A stretch of 64,000 nucleotides of DNA from Psychrobacter fulvigenes (GTDB taxonomy: Bacteria > Pseudomonadota > Gammaproteobacteria > Pseudomonadales > Moraxellaceae), in assembly GCF_904846155.1 (NCBI RefSeq), contig NZ_CAJGZP010000001.1, positions 620,001 to 684,000 of the forward strand, in the 5' to 3' direction. A program made the position numbers and the translations under genes. Every line of letters starts with the position of its first letter. The first letter of the stretch is position 1. Under the pieces are notes generated by a model, which saw only the letters and a program-made list of their open reading frames with translations, was not told the origin of the DNA and did not search any database. This document shows, in pieces, positions 27,015 to 35,646 of this stretch.

Positions 27015-27743
27015 ATGAAACAAGCTTTATTAATTTTGTCAGTATTGGGAATGGGCATAGCACAAACGAGTGGTGCTGTCGAAACGACCTTTCAACCAAA
27101 TAATACCTTGACTCATACCATCACTAATATCTCAGCCTCAAATAATTATGGTTCTAGCCGTAATATTTATAGTACTAATAGTGGCGCCCATGTCTTTAGC
27201 AATGACGAAATCAGTCAGGCTATCGATAACCTAAGTGCTCATGCTCAGCAAAAAGAGTATCAACTTGCCTCACTAACCAGTCGTCTATCTTATGAGCGTC
27301 AGCAGCAAACCAGTAGCCGCGTACCAGATAGCAACTCAGCACCTGCACTTGCAGCTGCCCGTGCATCACGAGCAGCACTGTCTAGAAGCTCTGGTTACTG
27401 TGCCCGTTATGTACGTAAAGCATTACAGTCTGCGGGATACGAGTTTACGCCCAACCCTTCAGCATATCAGTATGCCTCTCGTGGCACTCTAGCACAGGCA
27501 GGCTTCACTAAAATCAGTAATGATATGCCACCACAAATTGGTGATGTTGTCGTTTATGACCGCACCTCAAGACGCCCACATGGGCACATTCAAATATTTG
27601 ATGGCAACGGCTGGGTATCAGATTTCCGTCAAAAAAGCATTAGCCCTTACAGCGGCACTCACAGCTATACAACATGGCGCGATTCACAATACGTTGATGA
27701 TGCATCAGATCGTGGCATCTACCTTGCTATGGCTGACAAATAA
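27015..27743 (+). CDS. Secreted CHAP-domain protein
   Basis: Probable peptidoglycan amidase or endopeptidase outside the inner membrane. Residues 1-20 (MKQALLILSVLGMGIAQTSGA) are a signal peptide. A middle region is rich in S, N and T with a short coiled-coil-like stretch. The CHAP domain starts at SGYCARYVRKALQSAGYEF, with the catalytic cysteine in GYCA, and has the histidine in RRPHGHIQIFDGNGWVSDF. ATG 27015 is preferred over 26937 because the upstream in-frame part is an unrelated hydrophobic stretch and the signal peptide starts cleanly here. Confidence 0.75.
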   Translation: MKQALLILSVLGMGIAQTSGAVETTFQPNNTLTHTITNISASNNYGSSRNIYSTNSGAHVFSNDEISQAIDNLSAHAQQKEYQLASLTSRLSYERQQQTSSRVPDSNSAPALAAARASRAALSRSSGYCARYVRKALQSAGYEFTPNPSAYQYASRGTLAQAGFTKISNDMPPQIGDVVVYDRTSRRPHGHIQIFDGNGWVSDFRQKSISPYSGTHSYTTWRDSQYVDDASDRGIYLAMADK

Positions 27744-27802
27744 GACCTAATAATCAGATTTAATAAATAGTTAGGCCATAAAATTTAAAGTTTTCTCCAG
27801 AC

Positions 27803-27838
27803 TCAGTAATGTCTTTAATGATATTACTGGGTTTTTTT
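27803..27838 (+). terminator. Terminator after the CHAP gene
   Basis: CAGTAAT (27804-27810) and ATTACTG (27823-27829), 12-nt loop, followed by GG and T7. Confidence 0.75.
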
Positions 27839-28005
27839 ATGCAGTATTTTAAATTAGAGCAGTAAGGAAAAAGAGTGCAAGCCTCATCTCTCCAATTGAA
27901 CAAGGTTGATGCAGTTAGTTGTTTTTTGTATTGTAACTATTTTTAGCCTATTTAGAGCTTGTTGCTCAGATTGAGTTGAGAACACGCTCTAGTAGACAGT
28001 AATGG

Positions 28006-28815
28006 CTATGTAGCAGCTGCGGCTTGATAGTCAAAGTGTGACCAATGACAGCGTTGATGAAAGTCAGGGGGAGAAGCATGAGCGGGCGCAAAGTATAAGG
28101 CAGTATCACCGAACCATAAAATCAGACAAGGATGGATGAGCTTAATGGCATTATGATGGCCGTTAGTATTAGAGATGTTTAAGCCACTATCCAAGCCACC
28201 ATTTAAGTCATGAGTTAGGTTCTCAAGCCTACTTTTGGTAGATGATGTAGAGGGTAGCTGATCTAGAGAGAAACCAAGTCTGCAGTGGTAGTTATAATTA
28301 CCATCATAGCGCTGAGATTTAGAGGGTTTCGATTGGGTAGCAGGCCAGATGATATGAGCGCGCTTGCCAGTACTCGCTTGTATCAAAGGCATTGGGGGCA
28401 ACTTTGCTGGATTGCGATAGCTCTGGAAATGATAAAGGGCGTACTGTCCACTTGGGCTGGCGCTTATCTCAATATAGCTGTTGTCATTCTCTATACTATT
28501 AGCACTATCGCTACTAATGAAGCACTCAAGACAGGTCTGCTCCCATAAGTAGTCGGCAAAACCAACCTGATCCTCACGCCATGCAGGCCAGCACAGTTGC
28601 TCAGCCAGTATGGATGAAGGTAGCTGTATCTGATAGCTGAGCCATAGCTGTAATGCCATGCTTTGATTATCACTATATGGAAGGGCATTTTTTTGCACAA
28701 CCGAAGCATCAACTTGTATGCTAATGTCTTGTAGCTGCGCAGGACTGACGCCCAGCTGTTTTGCGTCTGCTGCAATGCTGTCGGTAGCTAGTATTAAGGT
28801 AAAGGTCTGGCTCAT
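28006..28815 (-). CDS. DOMON-like domain protein
   Basis: A 269-residue protein of the DOMON-like family found near heme or sugar binding domains. The N-terminal AADAKQLGVSPAQLQDISIQVDASV, the LWEQTCLECFI motif, YIEISASPSGQYALYHFQSYRNP, and the C-terminal HPCLILWFGDTALYFAPAHASPPDFHQRCHW are the parts that match. There is no signal peptide, so it is probably cytoplasmic, unlike most secreted DOMON domains. The ligand is unknown. Confidence 0.65.
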   Translation of the reverse strand: MSQTFTLILATDSIAADAKQLGVSPAQLQDISIQVDASVVQKNALPYSDNQSMALQLWLSYQIQLPSSILAEQLCWPAWREDQVGFADYLWEQTCLECFISSDSANSIENDNSYIEISASPSGQYALYHFQSYRNPAKLPPMPLIQASTGKRAHIIWPATQSKPSKSQRYDGNYNYHCRLGFSLDQLPSTSSTKSRLENLTHDLNGGLDSGLNISNTNGHHNAIKLIHPCLILWFGDTALYFAPAHASPPDFHQRCHWSHFDYQAAAAT

Positions 28816-28963
28816 AGTGAAAATTCATTAAGCATGATGAGTGAGAGTAATGTTATATATAAGAATAGCAGTAGTGAATGAAGTTTTTACTTATCGAGGG
28901 TGAACGTGGCAATAATGATAGAGATACTGATAAAAATACTGAACCATCAATACTAATTACAAG

Positions 28964-28992
28964 AAGGCCACGAACAGAATGAACGTGGCCTT
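28964..28992 (-). terminator. yhbY terminator
   Basis: AAGGCCACG (28964-28972) and CGTGGCCTT (28984-28992): perfect 9-bp arms around an 11-nt loop, downstream of yhbY on the minus strand. The T tract is weak (CTTCTTGT). Confidence 0.65.
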
Positions 28993-29045
28993 GTTGATCT
29001 ATCCCAATGAACTTTTACCTTAGAGTCCATACGAATAGCATTGTC

Positions 29046-29357
29046 TTATTGAGCGTGACGAACTAGATTGGATAGCTTTGGATTGGCATTCGGGTTTTGA
29101 CGGAGTAACAACGCCATACGACCGATAGAATGTACCAAAGAAGCATTAGCCGCTTTGGCAAGCTCAGCTCCAACGATATCACGTTCTTCTTTCGTGCCTG
29201 CAGGTAGCTTTACTTTGATGAGTTCGTGATCGGTAAGGGCGCGATCAATCTCTTCAGTGATCGAGGGTGTGATGCCTTTGTTGCCAATCATGACAATAGG
29301 TTTGAGCTCATGACCAATACCTTTTAAGCGTTTAAGGGTAGCGTTATCGAGTTGCAT
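29046..29357 (-). CDS. yhbY: Ribosome assembly RNA-binding protein YhbY
   Basis: A 103-residue CRS1-YhbY (CRM) domain protein that associates with pre-50S ribosomal subunits. The body LDNATLKRLKGIGHELKPIVMIGNKGITPSITEEIDRALTDHELIKVKL contains the conserved GNKG loop, followed by ELAKAANASLVHSIGRMALLLRQN. The start at 29357 (MQLDNAT) is chosen because upstream in-frame residues are not family-like. It is divergent from rlmE, another ribosome-maturation gene. Confidence 0.9.
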   Translation of the reverse strand: MQLDNATLKRLKGIGHELKPIVMIGNKGITPSITEEIDRALTDHELIKVKLPAGTKEERDIVGAELAKAANASLVHSIGRMALLLRQNPNANPKLSNLVRHAQ

Positions 29358-29752
29358 AAATGTCCTAAATATTTGTAAAAATAAAAGTTGATCTTGAAAA
29401 AAGTTACCACTTTTATTATAGCCAAGTGTAAAAAATAGCGAAGTATAAAAGCGGTAGAGAATATCATTAAAAAAGTTAATACCCATTATAGATAAACTGT
29501 CTCCATCTTGCATGAAATCAGCAGGATTCTGCACGATTTTAGGTGATGGAAATGTTAAACTGGATAACTTGTTGCATTATAGACGCTGTTAGCAGATAAA
29601 TCTGTTAAATCATTAACATTACTGTTTATTTCAGTTATGAGCAAAGCAGTATGACTGACAATGGTGTCTATAGCTTTGATTGATGGATAATAGCGTCATG
29701 GATGTTCACAAATTATGTATCAATGCATTTAAAAGTAAGAGGAGCAGGTGTT
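29358..29752. other. Divergent yhbY-rlmE intergenic region
   Basis: A 395-bp AT-rich stretch between two divergent ribosome-biogenesis genes. It must hold promoters for both. Spurious in-frame extensions of each gene exist here but do not resemble either family. No clear operator was seen. Confidence 0.5.
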
Positions 29753-30385
29753 TTGGCCACGCGTATTGAAAACAAAAAATTATCAAAAAGCAGCAGTGCT
29801 TGGATGAAAGAGCATATTGATGATCATTATGTACAAAAAGCGCAAAAAGATGGCTATCGTGCGCGCGCCGCTTATAAGTTATTAGAGATCAATGAAAAAA
29901 CCAATCTTATCAAAAAAGGCATGACGGTCGTTGATTTAGGCAGTGCACCTGGCAGTTGGTCACAAGTCGCCAGCAAACTTGTCGGAGAAAAAGGCATATT
30001 GATCGCCTCTGATATTTTGCCGATGGATAATTTGCCAGACGTCACCTTTATTCAGGGCGACTTTCGCGAAGCAGATGTATTCGACACTATCATGGCAGAG
30101 GTTGGCGATAGGCAAGTGGATGTGGTGTTGTCCGATATGGCGCCTAATACGGCAGGCAATAGTGCCATAGATCAGCCACGAATGATGTACTTGTGCGAGC
30201 TTGCAGTAGACTTTGCTTTGGAAACCTTACCAGAAGGTGGCGCCCTTATTATGAAAGTGTTTCAAGGTGAAGGGGCTCAAGAATTACGCAGGCAAATGCA
30301 GTCTAAATTTAGTAAGATTCGTAGTATCAAACCTGCTGCATCACGACCACGTTCGAAAGAGATGTTTTGGATAGCTATTAAATAG
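29753..30385 (+). CDS. rlmE: 23S rRNA (uridine-2552-2'-O) methyltransferase
   Basis: FtsJ/RrmJ-type SAM-dependent enzyme that methylates U2552 of 23S rRNA late in 50S assembly. SSSAWMKEHIDDHYVQKAQKDGYRARAAYKLLEI opens the fold with the first catalytic lysine. VVDLGSAPGSWSQ binds SAM, followed by VVLSDMAPNTAGN (catalytic Asp) and GGALIMKVFQGEG (catalytic Lys). A TTG start at 29753 (reading LATRIENKK) is preferred: AAGAGGA ends about 9 bases before it, and the product (210 residues) matches the family length. An in-frame ATG at 29702 would add 17 unrelated residues. Upstream of ftsH as in many proteobacteria. Confidence 0.93.
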   Translation: MATRIENKKLSKSSSAWMKEHIDDHYVQKAQKDGYRARAAYKLLEINEKTNLIKKGMTVVDLGSAPGSWSQVASKLVGEKGILIASDILPMDNLPDVTFIQGDFREADVFDTIMAEVGDRQVDVVLSDMAPNTAGNSAIDQPRMMYLCELAVDFALETLPEGGALIMKVFQGEGAQELRRQMQSKFSKIRSIKPAASRPRSKEMFWIAIK

Positions 30386-30772
30386 CTTATAACTAATATA
30401 GTTTATAACGTCAGTATAGAGTAGTGATGCTTAGTTTTAGGGGACTGATTGAGTAGGTTAAATAGTAGAAAACCGCTACAATAGTTAACTGAATAAACGC
30501 AGCGCTTGCTTGAATTATGCCAGTCAGTACCACATATAATTGTTATATTAACTTTGTTTCAAGCAAAGTCGCTTGATAATGTGAGTAGTCTTTCTGCATT
30601 ATTCTTTTTATTTGTGTCTCTTTTATACTTTAATATGCGGTAAGATGAGCATGCAAGTATCGAGATACGATATGAATGTAAAGATTGAATGATATCGCAA
30701 AGACTAAATGATACATTACAAGGCGTCACGTGTTTAGTAAACCCACCAATAAGTAAGGGATGGGAATAACTA
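30386..30772. other. Intergenic region upstream of ftsH
   Basis: A 387-bp AT-rich stretch with no convincing gene. A promoter for ftsH is expected here, possibly around 30508-30540, where TTGAAT and TATAAT occur, but the 19-nt spacing is poor. No heat-shock promoter could be assigned. Confidence 0.4.
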
Positions 30773-32668
30773 GTGAGCGACATGGTAAAAAATACCTTAT
30801 TGTGGCTGGTGGTAATCGGCATATTAGTGCTGGTGTTTAGCGGCTTTGACCAATCGACAGAGCCGGATAGCCTTAACTACTCTGAGTTTGTGACCGCAGT
30901 GTCTGAGAACCAAGTAGCCAGTGTTGAGATCGACGGTGAACAAATCACCGGCGAAAAGAAAAATGGTTCAACCTTTGAAACCATTAGGCCAGCTGTAGCT
31001 GATGACCAGCTAATGCCAATGCTGCGTGAGAACCAAGTCGAAGTTCAAGGAACGGCACCGAAACGCCAAAGCGTATTGATGCAACTGCTGATAGCCAGCT
31101 TCCCAATTTTATTAATTATTGGTCTGTTTCTATTCTTCATGCGTAATATGCAAGGCGGTGCTGGCGGTAAAGGCGGCGGTCCGATGAGCTTTGGTAAGTC
31201 AAAAGCCAAAATGCTGACTGAAGATCAAATTAACGTCAACTTTGAAGACGTGGCTGGTTGTGAAGAAGCCAAAGAAGAAGTCGTTGAAGTTGTCGAGTTC
31301 TTACGTGATCCAGACAAGTTTACCAAGCTTGGCGCGATCATCCCACGTGGTATTTTGATGGTAGGTCCTCCAGGTACAGGTAAGACACTATTAGCCAGAG
31401 CCATTGCTGGTGAAGCCAAAGTCCCTTTCTTTTCAATCTCAGGGTCTGATTTTGTAGAGATGTTCGTTGGTGTTGGTGCCTCTCGCGTACGTGACATGTT
31501 TGAACAAGCAAAGAAAAGCGCCCCTTGTATCATCTTTATTGATGAGATTGATGCAGTCGGTCGTCATCGTGGCTCAGGTATGGGCGGCGGTAATGATGAG
31601 CGTGAGCAGACGCTTAACCAGTTGCTGGTTGAGATGGACGGTTTTGAAGGTAATGAAGGCGTTATCGTCATTGCTGCAACCAACCGTGCGGATGTTCTTG
31701 ATAAAGCATTATTACGTCCAGGTCGTTTTGACCGTCAAGTACAAGTTGGCTTGCCAGATATCAAAGGCCGTGAACAAATTTTAAAGGTGCATTTGCGTAA
31801 GCTACCAAATACTATTGGTGTGGATGCCAACTCACTTGCTCGTGGTACACCTGGGTTTAGTGGTGCACAGCTTGCCAACCTTGTAAACGAAGCAGCATTA
31901 TTTGCGGCACGTCGTAACAAGACCAGTGTCGATATGAATGATTTTGAAGATGCTAAAGATAAGCTGTATATGGGTCCTGAACGTAAGTCTATGGTCATAC
32001 GTGAAGAAGAGCGCCGTGCAACTGCTTATCATGAAGCAGGCCATGCCTTGGTCGCTGAGTTGCTACCTGGTACGGATCCGGTGCATAAAGTAACGATTAT
32101 GCCGCGTGGCTTTGCCCTTGGTGTTACTTGGCAGCTGCCTGAGCATGATCAGACCAGCATGTATAAGTCAAAAATGCTCAATGATATTGCTATTTTATTT
32201 GGTGGTCGTATCGCCGAAGAAGTATTTATCAATCAGATGTCGACAGGTGCTTCAAACGACTTTGAACGTGCAACCAAAATGGCACGGGCGATGGTCACTA
32301 AGTACGGTATGTCTGATGCACTTGGTATTATGGTGTATGAAGATGAAGACAGCTCACAAGGTTACTTTGGCTCTAGCAGCCGTACGATATCAGAAGCCAC
32401 GCAGCAGAAGGTTGATGAAGAAGTGCGCCGTATGCTAGAAGAGCAGTATGATATTGCTCGTGAGCTTATCGAAGGTAATCAAGAAAAGATGCACGCAATG
32501 GTTGATGCGTTAATGAAGTGGGAAACGATTGACCGCGATCAGTTGCAAGATATCTTGGCAGGTGAAGAGCCACGTCCACCAAGAGTGTATCAGCACAATG
32601 AGGTGAATCTGTCCAAAAACGATATCAAAACCACTGGACCAACACCGCCACCATTACCAGCGATGTAA
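30773..32668 (+). CDS. ftsH: ATP-dependent zinc metalloprotease FtsH
   Basis: Membrane-bound AAA+ protease for membrane and regulatory proteins. Two N-terminal transmembrane helices (residues 6-24 and 100-120) flank a periplasmic domain. The AAA module has Walker [12 protein letters not shown], Walker [13 protein letters not shown] and the [22 protein letters not shown]. The protease has HEAGHALV with two Zn histidines. The tail is basic and proline-rich. GTG 30773 with TGGGA 7 bases upstream is chosen; ATG 30782 is an alternative. The 631-residue length is normal. Confidence 0.98.
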   Translation: MSDMVKNTLLWLVVIGILVLVFSGFDQSTEPDSLNYSEFVTAVSENQVASVEIDGEQITGEKKNGSTFETIRPAVADDQLMPMLRENQVEVQGTAPKRQSVLMQLLIASFPILLIIGLFLFFMRNMQGGAGGKGGGPMSFGKSKAKMLTEDQINVNFEDVAGCEEAKEEVVEVVEFLRDPDKFTKLGAIIPRGILMVGPPGTGKTLLARAIAGEAKVPFFSISGSDFVEMFVGVGASRVRDMFEQAKKSAPCIIFIDEIDAVGRHRGSGMGGGNDEREQTLNQLLVEMDGFEGNEGVIVIAATNRADVLDKALLRPGRFDRQVQVGLPDIKGREQILKVHLRKLPNTIGVDANSLARGTPGFSGAQLANLVNEAALFAARRNKTSVDMNDFEDAKDKLYMGPERKSMVIREEERRATAYHEAGHALVAELLPGTDPVHKVTIMPRGFALGVTWQLPEHDQTSMYKSKMLNDIAILFGGRIAEEVFINQMSTGASNDFERATKMARAMVTKYGMSDALGIMVYEDEDSSQGYFGSSSRTISEATQQKVDEEVRRMLEEQYDIARELIEGNQEKMHAMVDALMKWETIDRDQLQDILAGEEPRPPRVYQHNEVNLSKNDIKTTGPTPPPLPAM

Positions 32669-32719
32669 TCCTATAGTTAATTAATCTCGAATATCAAAAG
32701 CCCTTTTTATAAAGTAATG

Positions 32720-32751
32720 CCAGTCAGTTAAGGCTGACTGGTATTTTTTTT
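32720..32751 (+). terminator. Terminator-like hairpin at the IS4 left end
   Basis: CCAGTCAG (32720-32727), loop TTAAGG, CTGACTGG (32734-32741), TA, then T8. Read on the plus strand it would stop transcripts arriving from ftsH. It includes part of the inverted repeat and the last codons of the transposase. Confidence 0.75.
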
Positions 32752-34029
32752 GGGATATTTTTGTGGTTTACCCTTAACCACCCTCGGGCAAGATCGCTTT
32801 CTGCGTTCAGGAATGACAAACAATTTTCCTTCCTCTAAAACTGCATCTAACAACTTAGGGAAGAGTCCTGCAGCCTGTAAAGGCGCAAACCGTAAAAGAT
32901 CAACAATCGTAATAGACACCATATGAAAGCTAATTCGTAGAGGGCTAACCTTAGCTCTAACAGCCATATATCGCATCAAACGTCTTATCAGATTATAAGC
33001 AATCATAAGCCCCCAGAACTCTTGTAACACAAGCTGTGGCAGCTTACTTCTTAATACCAGCCCCTCCTGTAGATCAGACTTAATTTCCCTAAAAGCCATC
33101 TCAATCTCCCAGCGCTGCAAATACAGCTGTGCCACTTTATCCTTAGTAAAGCGTTTATCATCTATTAAAGAGGTGATGTATCGTCTTGTCTTACCCTCAT
33201 AACGACACTCAATTAATCGAGCTTGCCAAGTATCGGGTAGGTTTGGATTTTTCTTTTGAGCTTGGGGAGAAACCGGCATTTGTATCAAGTAGTCCCCTTC
33301 ACTAAAGGTTTCAATCACAGTGTAACGCAGATTATCTTTAGCCCGCATAAGCCAATGACTGTTTGGATGGGTTTGTTGCCAACTGATAAGTAGGTCTGCT
33401 GAGAAATAGGCTCTATCAAAGAGCGTAATGCTGTTGTCTTGAATATTTAGCTGACGGGCTAATGTGATCTCTCCTTGACCCATATCTCCAAGGGTTGTGT
33501 CAATGATCTCATGCGTGTCAGTATTGATCAGGCATACCGAACGCATTTGGGGATAGGGCGCCTCTTTGGTTCTGCCTTTGCTTGAACTAAAGTACTGAAG
33601 GTTCTCATCAGTATAGGGTAGTGAGTATACGACACCGTCTACAGCTTGGACGCTAAGTCCCATAAAGTCTTGCTGCTGGGCTCGTGATTCTGTTTGGTAG
33701 TGAGCACTTAGTTGATGAAATAGCTGCTTTAGAGGCTCATGCCCGAGGCGTTGTCTTGCTTGTACGACTGCACTGGGTACGCAGGCCTGTGAGTCTATAT
33801 TAAGCCGCATCTGCTCTGTGATATACCAAATTGAACGGTTTCGATATAAAGCTGTGCCGATGACTATCCAAACAACGTGTTCGGCAGGTAGCTTACGCCT
33901 TCTAATGCTCGCCTTGCCGGTATACTCTAAAGCTTGCTGTATCCACTCAGGGTCTATTAATTCACTAAATTGTTCTAGGGTGTCTGGAATCCTTTTATGC
34001 GTCTCATTAATAGCGTCTTGTAGTCTCAT
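32728..34029 (-). CDS. IS4-family transposase
   Basis: DDE transposase of the IS4 family with the N-terminal IS4 domain (FSELIDPEWIQQALEYTGKASIRRRKLPAEHVVWIVIGTALY). The catalytic region has AVDGVVYSLP (first D), ITLFDRAYFSADLL (second D) and YLQRWEIEMAFREIKSDLQEG, the Y-(2)-R-(3)-E-(6)-K signature. ATG 34029 (MRLQDAIN) is preferred; an ATG at 34044 sits within the right-end hairpin (34032-34068). The stop codon overlaps the left inverted repeat. Confidence 0.92.
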   Translation of the reverse strand: MRLQDAINETHKRIPDTLEQFSELIDPEWIQQALEYTGKASIRRRKLPAEHVVWIVIGTALYRNRSIWYITEQMRLNIDSQACVPSAVVQARQRLGHEPLKQLFHQLSAHYQTESRAQQQDFMGLSVQAVDGVVYSLPYTDENLQYFSSSKGRTKEAPYPQMRSVCLINTDTHEIIDTTLGDMGQGEITLARQLNIQDNSITLFDRAYFSADLLISWQQTHPNSHWLMRAKDNLRYTVIETFSEGDYLIQMPVSPQAQKKNPNLPDTWQARLIECRYEGKTRRYITSLIDDKRFTKDKVAQLYLQRWEIEMAFREIKSDLQEGLVLRSKLPQLVLQEFWGLMIAYNLIRRLMRYMAVRAKVSPLRISFHMVSITIVDLLRFAPLQAAGLFPKLLDAVLEEGKLFVIPERRKRSCPRVVKGKPQKYPKKNTSQP

Positions 34030-34031
34030 AG

Positions 34032-34068
34032 TAAAATAGCCCATCTACTTATTAGATGGGCTATTTTA
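34032..34068 (-). promoter_or_regulatory. Hairpin at the transposase start, IS4 right end
   Basis: Perfect 16-nt arms (34032-34047 and 34053-34068) around loop CTTAT. It lies immediately before the transposase ATG 34029 and would sequester the translation start in read-through transcripts. Such protection is established for IS10, another IS4-family element; here it is inferred from position. Confidence 0.7.
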
Positions 34069-34211
34069 TTACTTTTATTGAGTTTTTGCCTTAACTGACT
34101 GGCATTATTTTTATAAAGGGCTTTTTTATTGGCATCATTTTATGAAGGGTTTAGGACAGCGTAAGATTTACTGGTATCATAAGCACAGATAATAAGATCA
34201 AAACTTTCTTA

Positions 34212-34314
34212 TACCAAACCCAAAAAGTGCGATTAACTTTGTCAAGCTTGCTAAGTCTACTAGGTGTAGTACTTGCGCAAGTTTTCCGCGTTACTCTAAT
34301 TTTTGGAAATGGTA
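34212..34314. repeat. 103-bp MITE-like repeat, copy 1
   Basis: Starts TACCAAACCCAAAAA and ends with the complement of TACCATTTCCAAAAA, giving imperfect 15-bp terminal repeats bounded by TA. Copy 2 at 36261-36363 is the same length and differs at about six positions. The tip TACCAAACCCAA is identical to the IS630 element's tip. It lies just upstream of folP. Confidence 0.85.
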
Positions 34315-34347
34315 TTACTTATAAACCTTATTTATGATGGATCGTTT

Positions 34348-35250
34348 ATGTCATTATTTGAGCCCCTACCTATTTATAGCGTTTCGAGCCGCGACAAGGT
34401 GCTTGATCTATCGCAGCCACATATTATGGGTATTCTCAACGTAACGCCAGATTCGTTTTCGGATGGTGGGCAGTTCAATGCGGTCGATAAAGCCCTTCAA
34501 CATTGTCAGCAAATGATGAGTGAAGGCGCAACGATTATTGATATTGGCGGTGAATCTACGCGTCCAAATGCTGACCCTGTTGCCACTTCTGCAGAGATTC
34601 AGCGTGTTGTACCAGTTGTGCAAGCCATCAGACAGTATTTTGGTCATGATATTTGGCTGTCTATTGATACCAGTAATCCAGCGGTGATGCAGGCAGCTTT
34701 TGCTGCAGGTGCTGATATCTGGAACGATGTACGAGCGCTTAAGCGCGAAGGTGCCGCCCAGTTAGCGGCAGCGCTTGATATACCAGTTATGCTGATGCAT
34801 ATGCGTGGTGAGCCAACGACCATGAATGATTTGGCACAGTATGATGATGTGGTTGAAGAGGTCAGTACTGAGCTTGCTGCGCGTATTGATGAGGTGTTAA
34901 CTCTCGGTGTCAAACGTGAAAAAATAATTATTGACCCTGGATTTGGCTTTGCTAAAAACTACGAGCATCATTGTGCTTTATTAAGTCAGCTTAAAAAGTT
35001 ACAAGCACTCGGATTGCCGATGATGTTTGGGATTTCGCGCAAGCGTTTTTTAGCGGAAGTATTGAGCAGAAGCGGAGTTGAAGCAGTTGCTAATACTCAA
35101 GCGTTAGAACGTGATGCCGCAGGAATGGTAGCGGGACTTTTTGCTCTACAACAGGGTGCGAGTATCATTCGCACGCATAATGTAGCGATGATGCAGCAAG
35201 CCGTGGCACTATGGACTCAGCTGTCTGCTTATAATAAACATCAATCCTGA
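34348..35250 (+). CDS. folP: Dihydropteroate synthase
   Basis: Joins p-aminobenzoate and dihydropterin pyrophosphate in folate synthesis; the target of sulfonamides. Signature 1 HIMGILNVTPDSFSDGGQF and signature 2 GATIIDIGGESTRPNADPV are intact, as are SIDTSNPAVMQAAF, IIDPGFGFAKNYEHH, FGISRKRFL and the final IIRTHNVAMMQQAV. ATG 34348 (MSLFEPLP) is chosen over 34303. It normally follows ftsH directly; here an IS4 element and a MITE lie between them. Contains no sign of a mosaic resistance allele, but this cannot be judged by eye. Confidence 0.96.
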   Translation: MSLFEPLPIYSVSSRDKVLDLSQPHIMGILNVTPDSFSDGGQFNAVDKALQHCQQMMSEGATIIDIGGESTRPNADPVATSAEIQRVVPVVQAIRQYFGHDIWLSIDTSNPAVMQAAFAAGADIWNDVRALKREGAAQLAAALDIPVMLMHMRGEPTTMNDLAQYDDVVEEVSTELAARIDEVLTLGVKREKIIIDPGFGFAKNYEHHCALLSQLKKLQALGLPMMFGISRKRFLAEVLSRSGVEAVANTQALERDAAGMVAGLFALQQGASIIRTHNVAMMQQAVALWTQLSAYNKHQS

Positions 35251-35370
35251 CTAAGCTTGATAAATATCACAGACATACTATGAATCAAACACTTAACATT
35301 CTAGGGCGTGTCATCAATTAAAGCATTTATATTTTTAATCAATGAAACCATCGATAGGACGACAAGCGAT

Positions 35371-35646
35371 ATGACCAGAAACATGCAACCAGAACCAACC
35401 AATGAGCAGCGCCGTATTATTTATCAAGCTCGCCGCGGTTTAAAAGAGTTAGACTTTTATATTGATCCTTATGTCAAAGAGTTGTATCTGACCGCTGATC
35501 CTGCGGAGCAAGCTGCTTTTGCCCAGATGCTTACTCATGAAGATCCTGATTTATTGGATTACTTTACCAATCAAAGCCGTCCAGATGATGAGGCTATATG
35601 GACCTTGGTCAATAAAATTAAAACGTGGTGTCATGCAAAAGACTAG
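35371..35646 (+). CDS. sdhE: FAD assembly factor SdhE
   Basis: A 91-residue protein that promotes flavinylation of succinate dehydrogenase. RRIIYQARRGLKELDFYIDPYVKELY contains the RGxxE motif that is essential in the family. ATG 35371 (MTRNMQPEP) is chosen over 35308 on family length. Its end overlaps the start of the downstream membrane-protein gene by 22 bp. Confidence 0.9.
   Translation: MTRNMQPEPTNEQRRIIYQARRGLKELDFYIDPYVKELYLTADPAEQAAFAQMLTHEDPDLLDYFTNQSRPDDEAIWTLVNKIKTWCHAKD

Larger units (their letters stand above)
32715..34107 (-). mobile_element. IS4-family insertion sequence
   Basis: A 1,393-bp element with perfect 20-bp terminal inverted repeats (TAATGCCAGTCAGTTAAGGC at the left and its complement at the right) and an 11-bp target duplication TTTTTATAAAG (32704-32714 and 34108-34118). 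One intact transposase gene fills it on the minus strand. Perfect repeats and an open reading frame suggest a recent insertion. Confidence 0.93.
32696..34125 (+). terminator. ftsH terminator, split by an IS
   Basis: The left arm AAAAGCCC is at 32696-32703; the right arm GGGCTTTT is at 34118-34125, followed by more T. Removing the IS (32715-34107) and one 11-bp target copy leaves a loop TTTTTATAAA between complementary arms. The original terminator is now separated by 1.4 kb. Confidence 0.75.

Noticed and set aside
29358..29534. N-terminal extension of yhbY
   Set aside because: The 59 extra residues are hydrophobic and unlike the YhbY family; the family start fits 29357.
30500..30545. Sigma-70 or heat-shock promoter for ftsH
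   Set aside because: TTGAAT and TATAAT are present, but with 19-nt spacing; too weak to list as a promoter.
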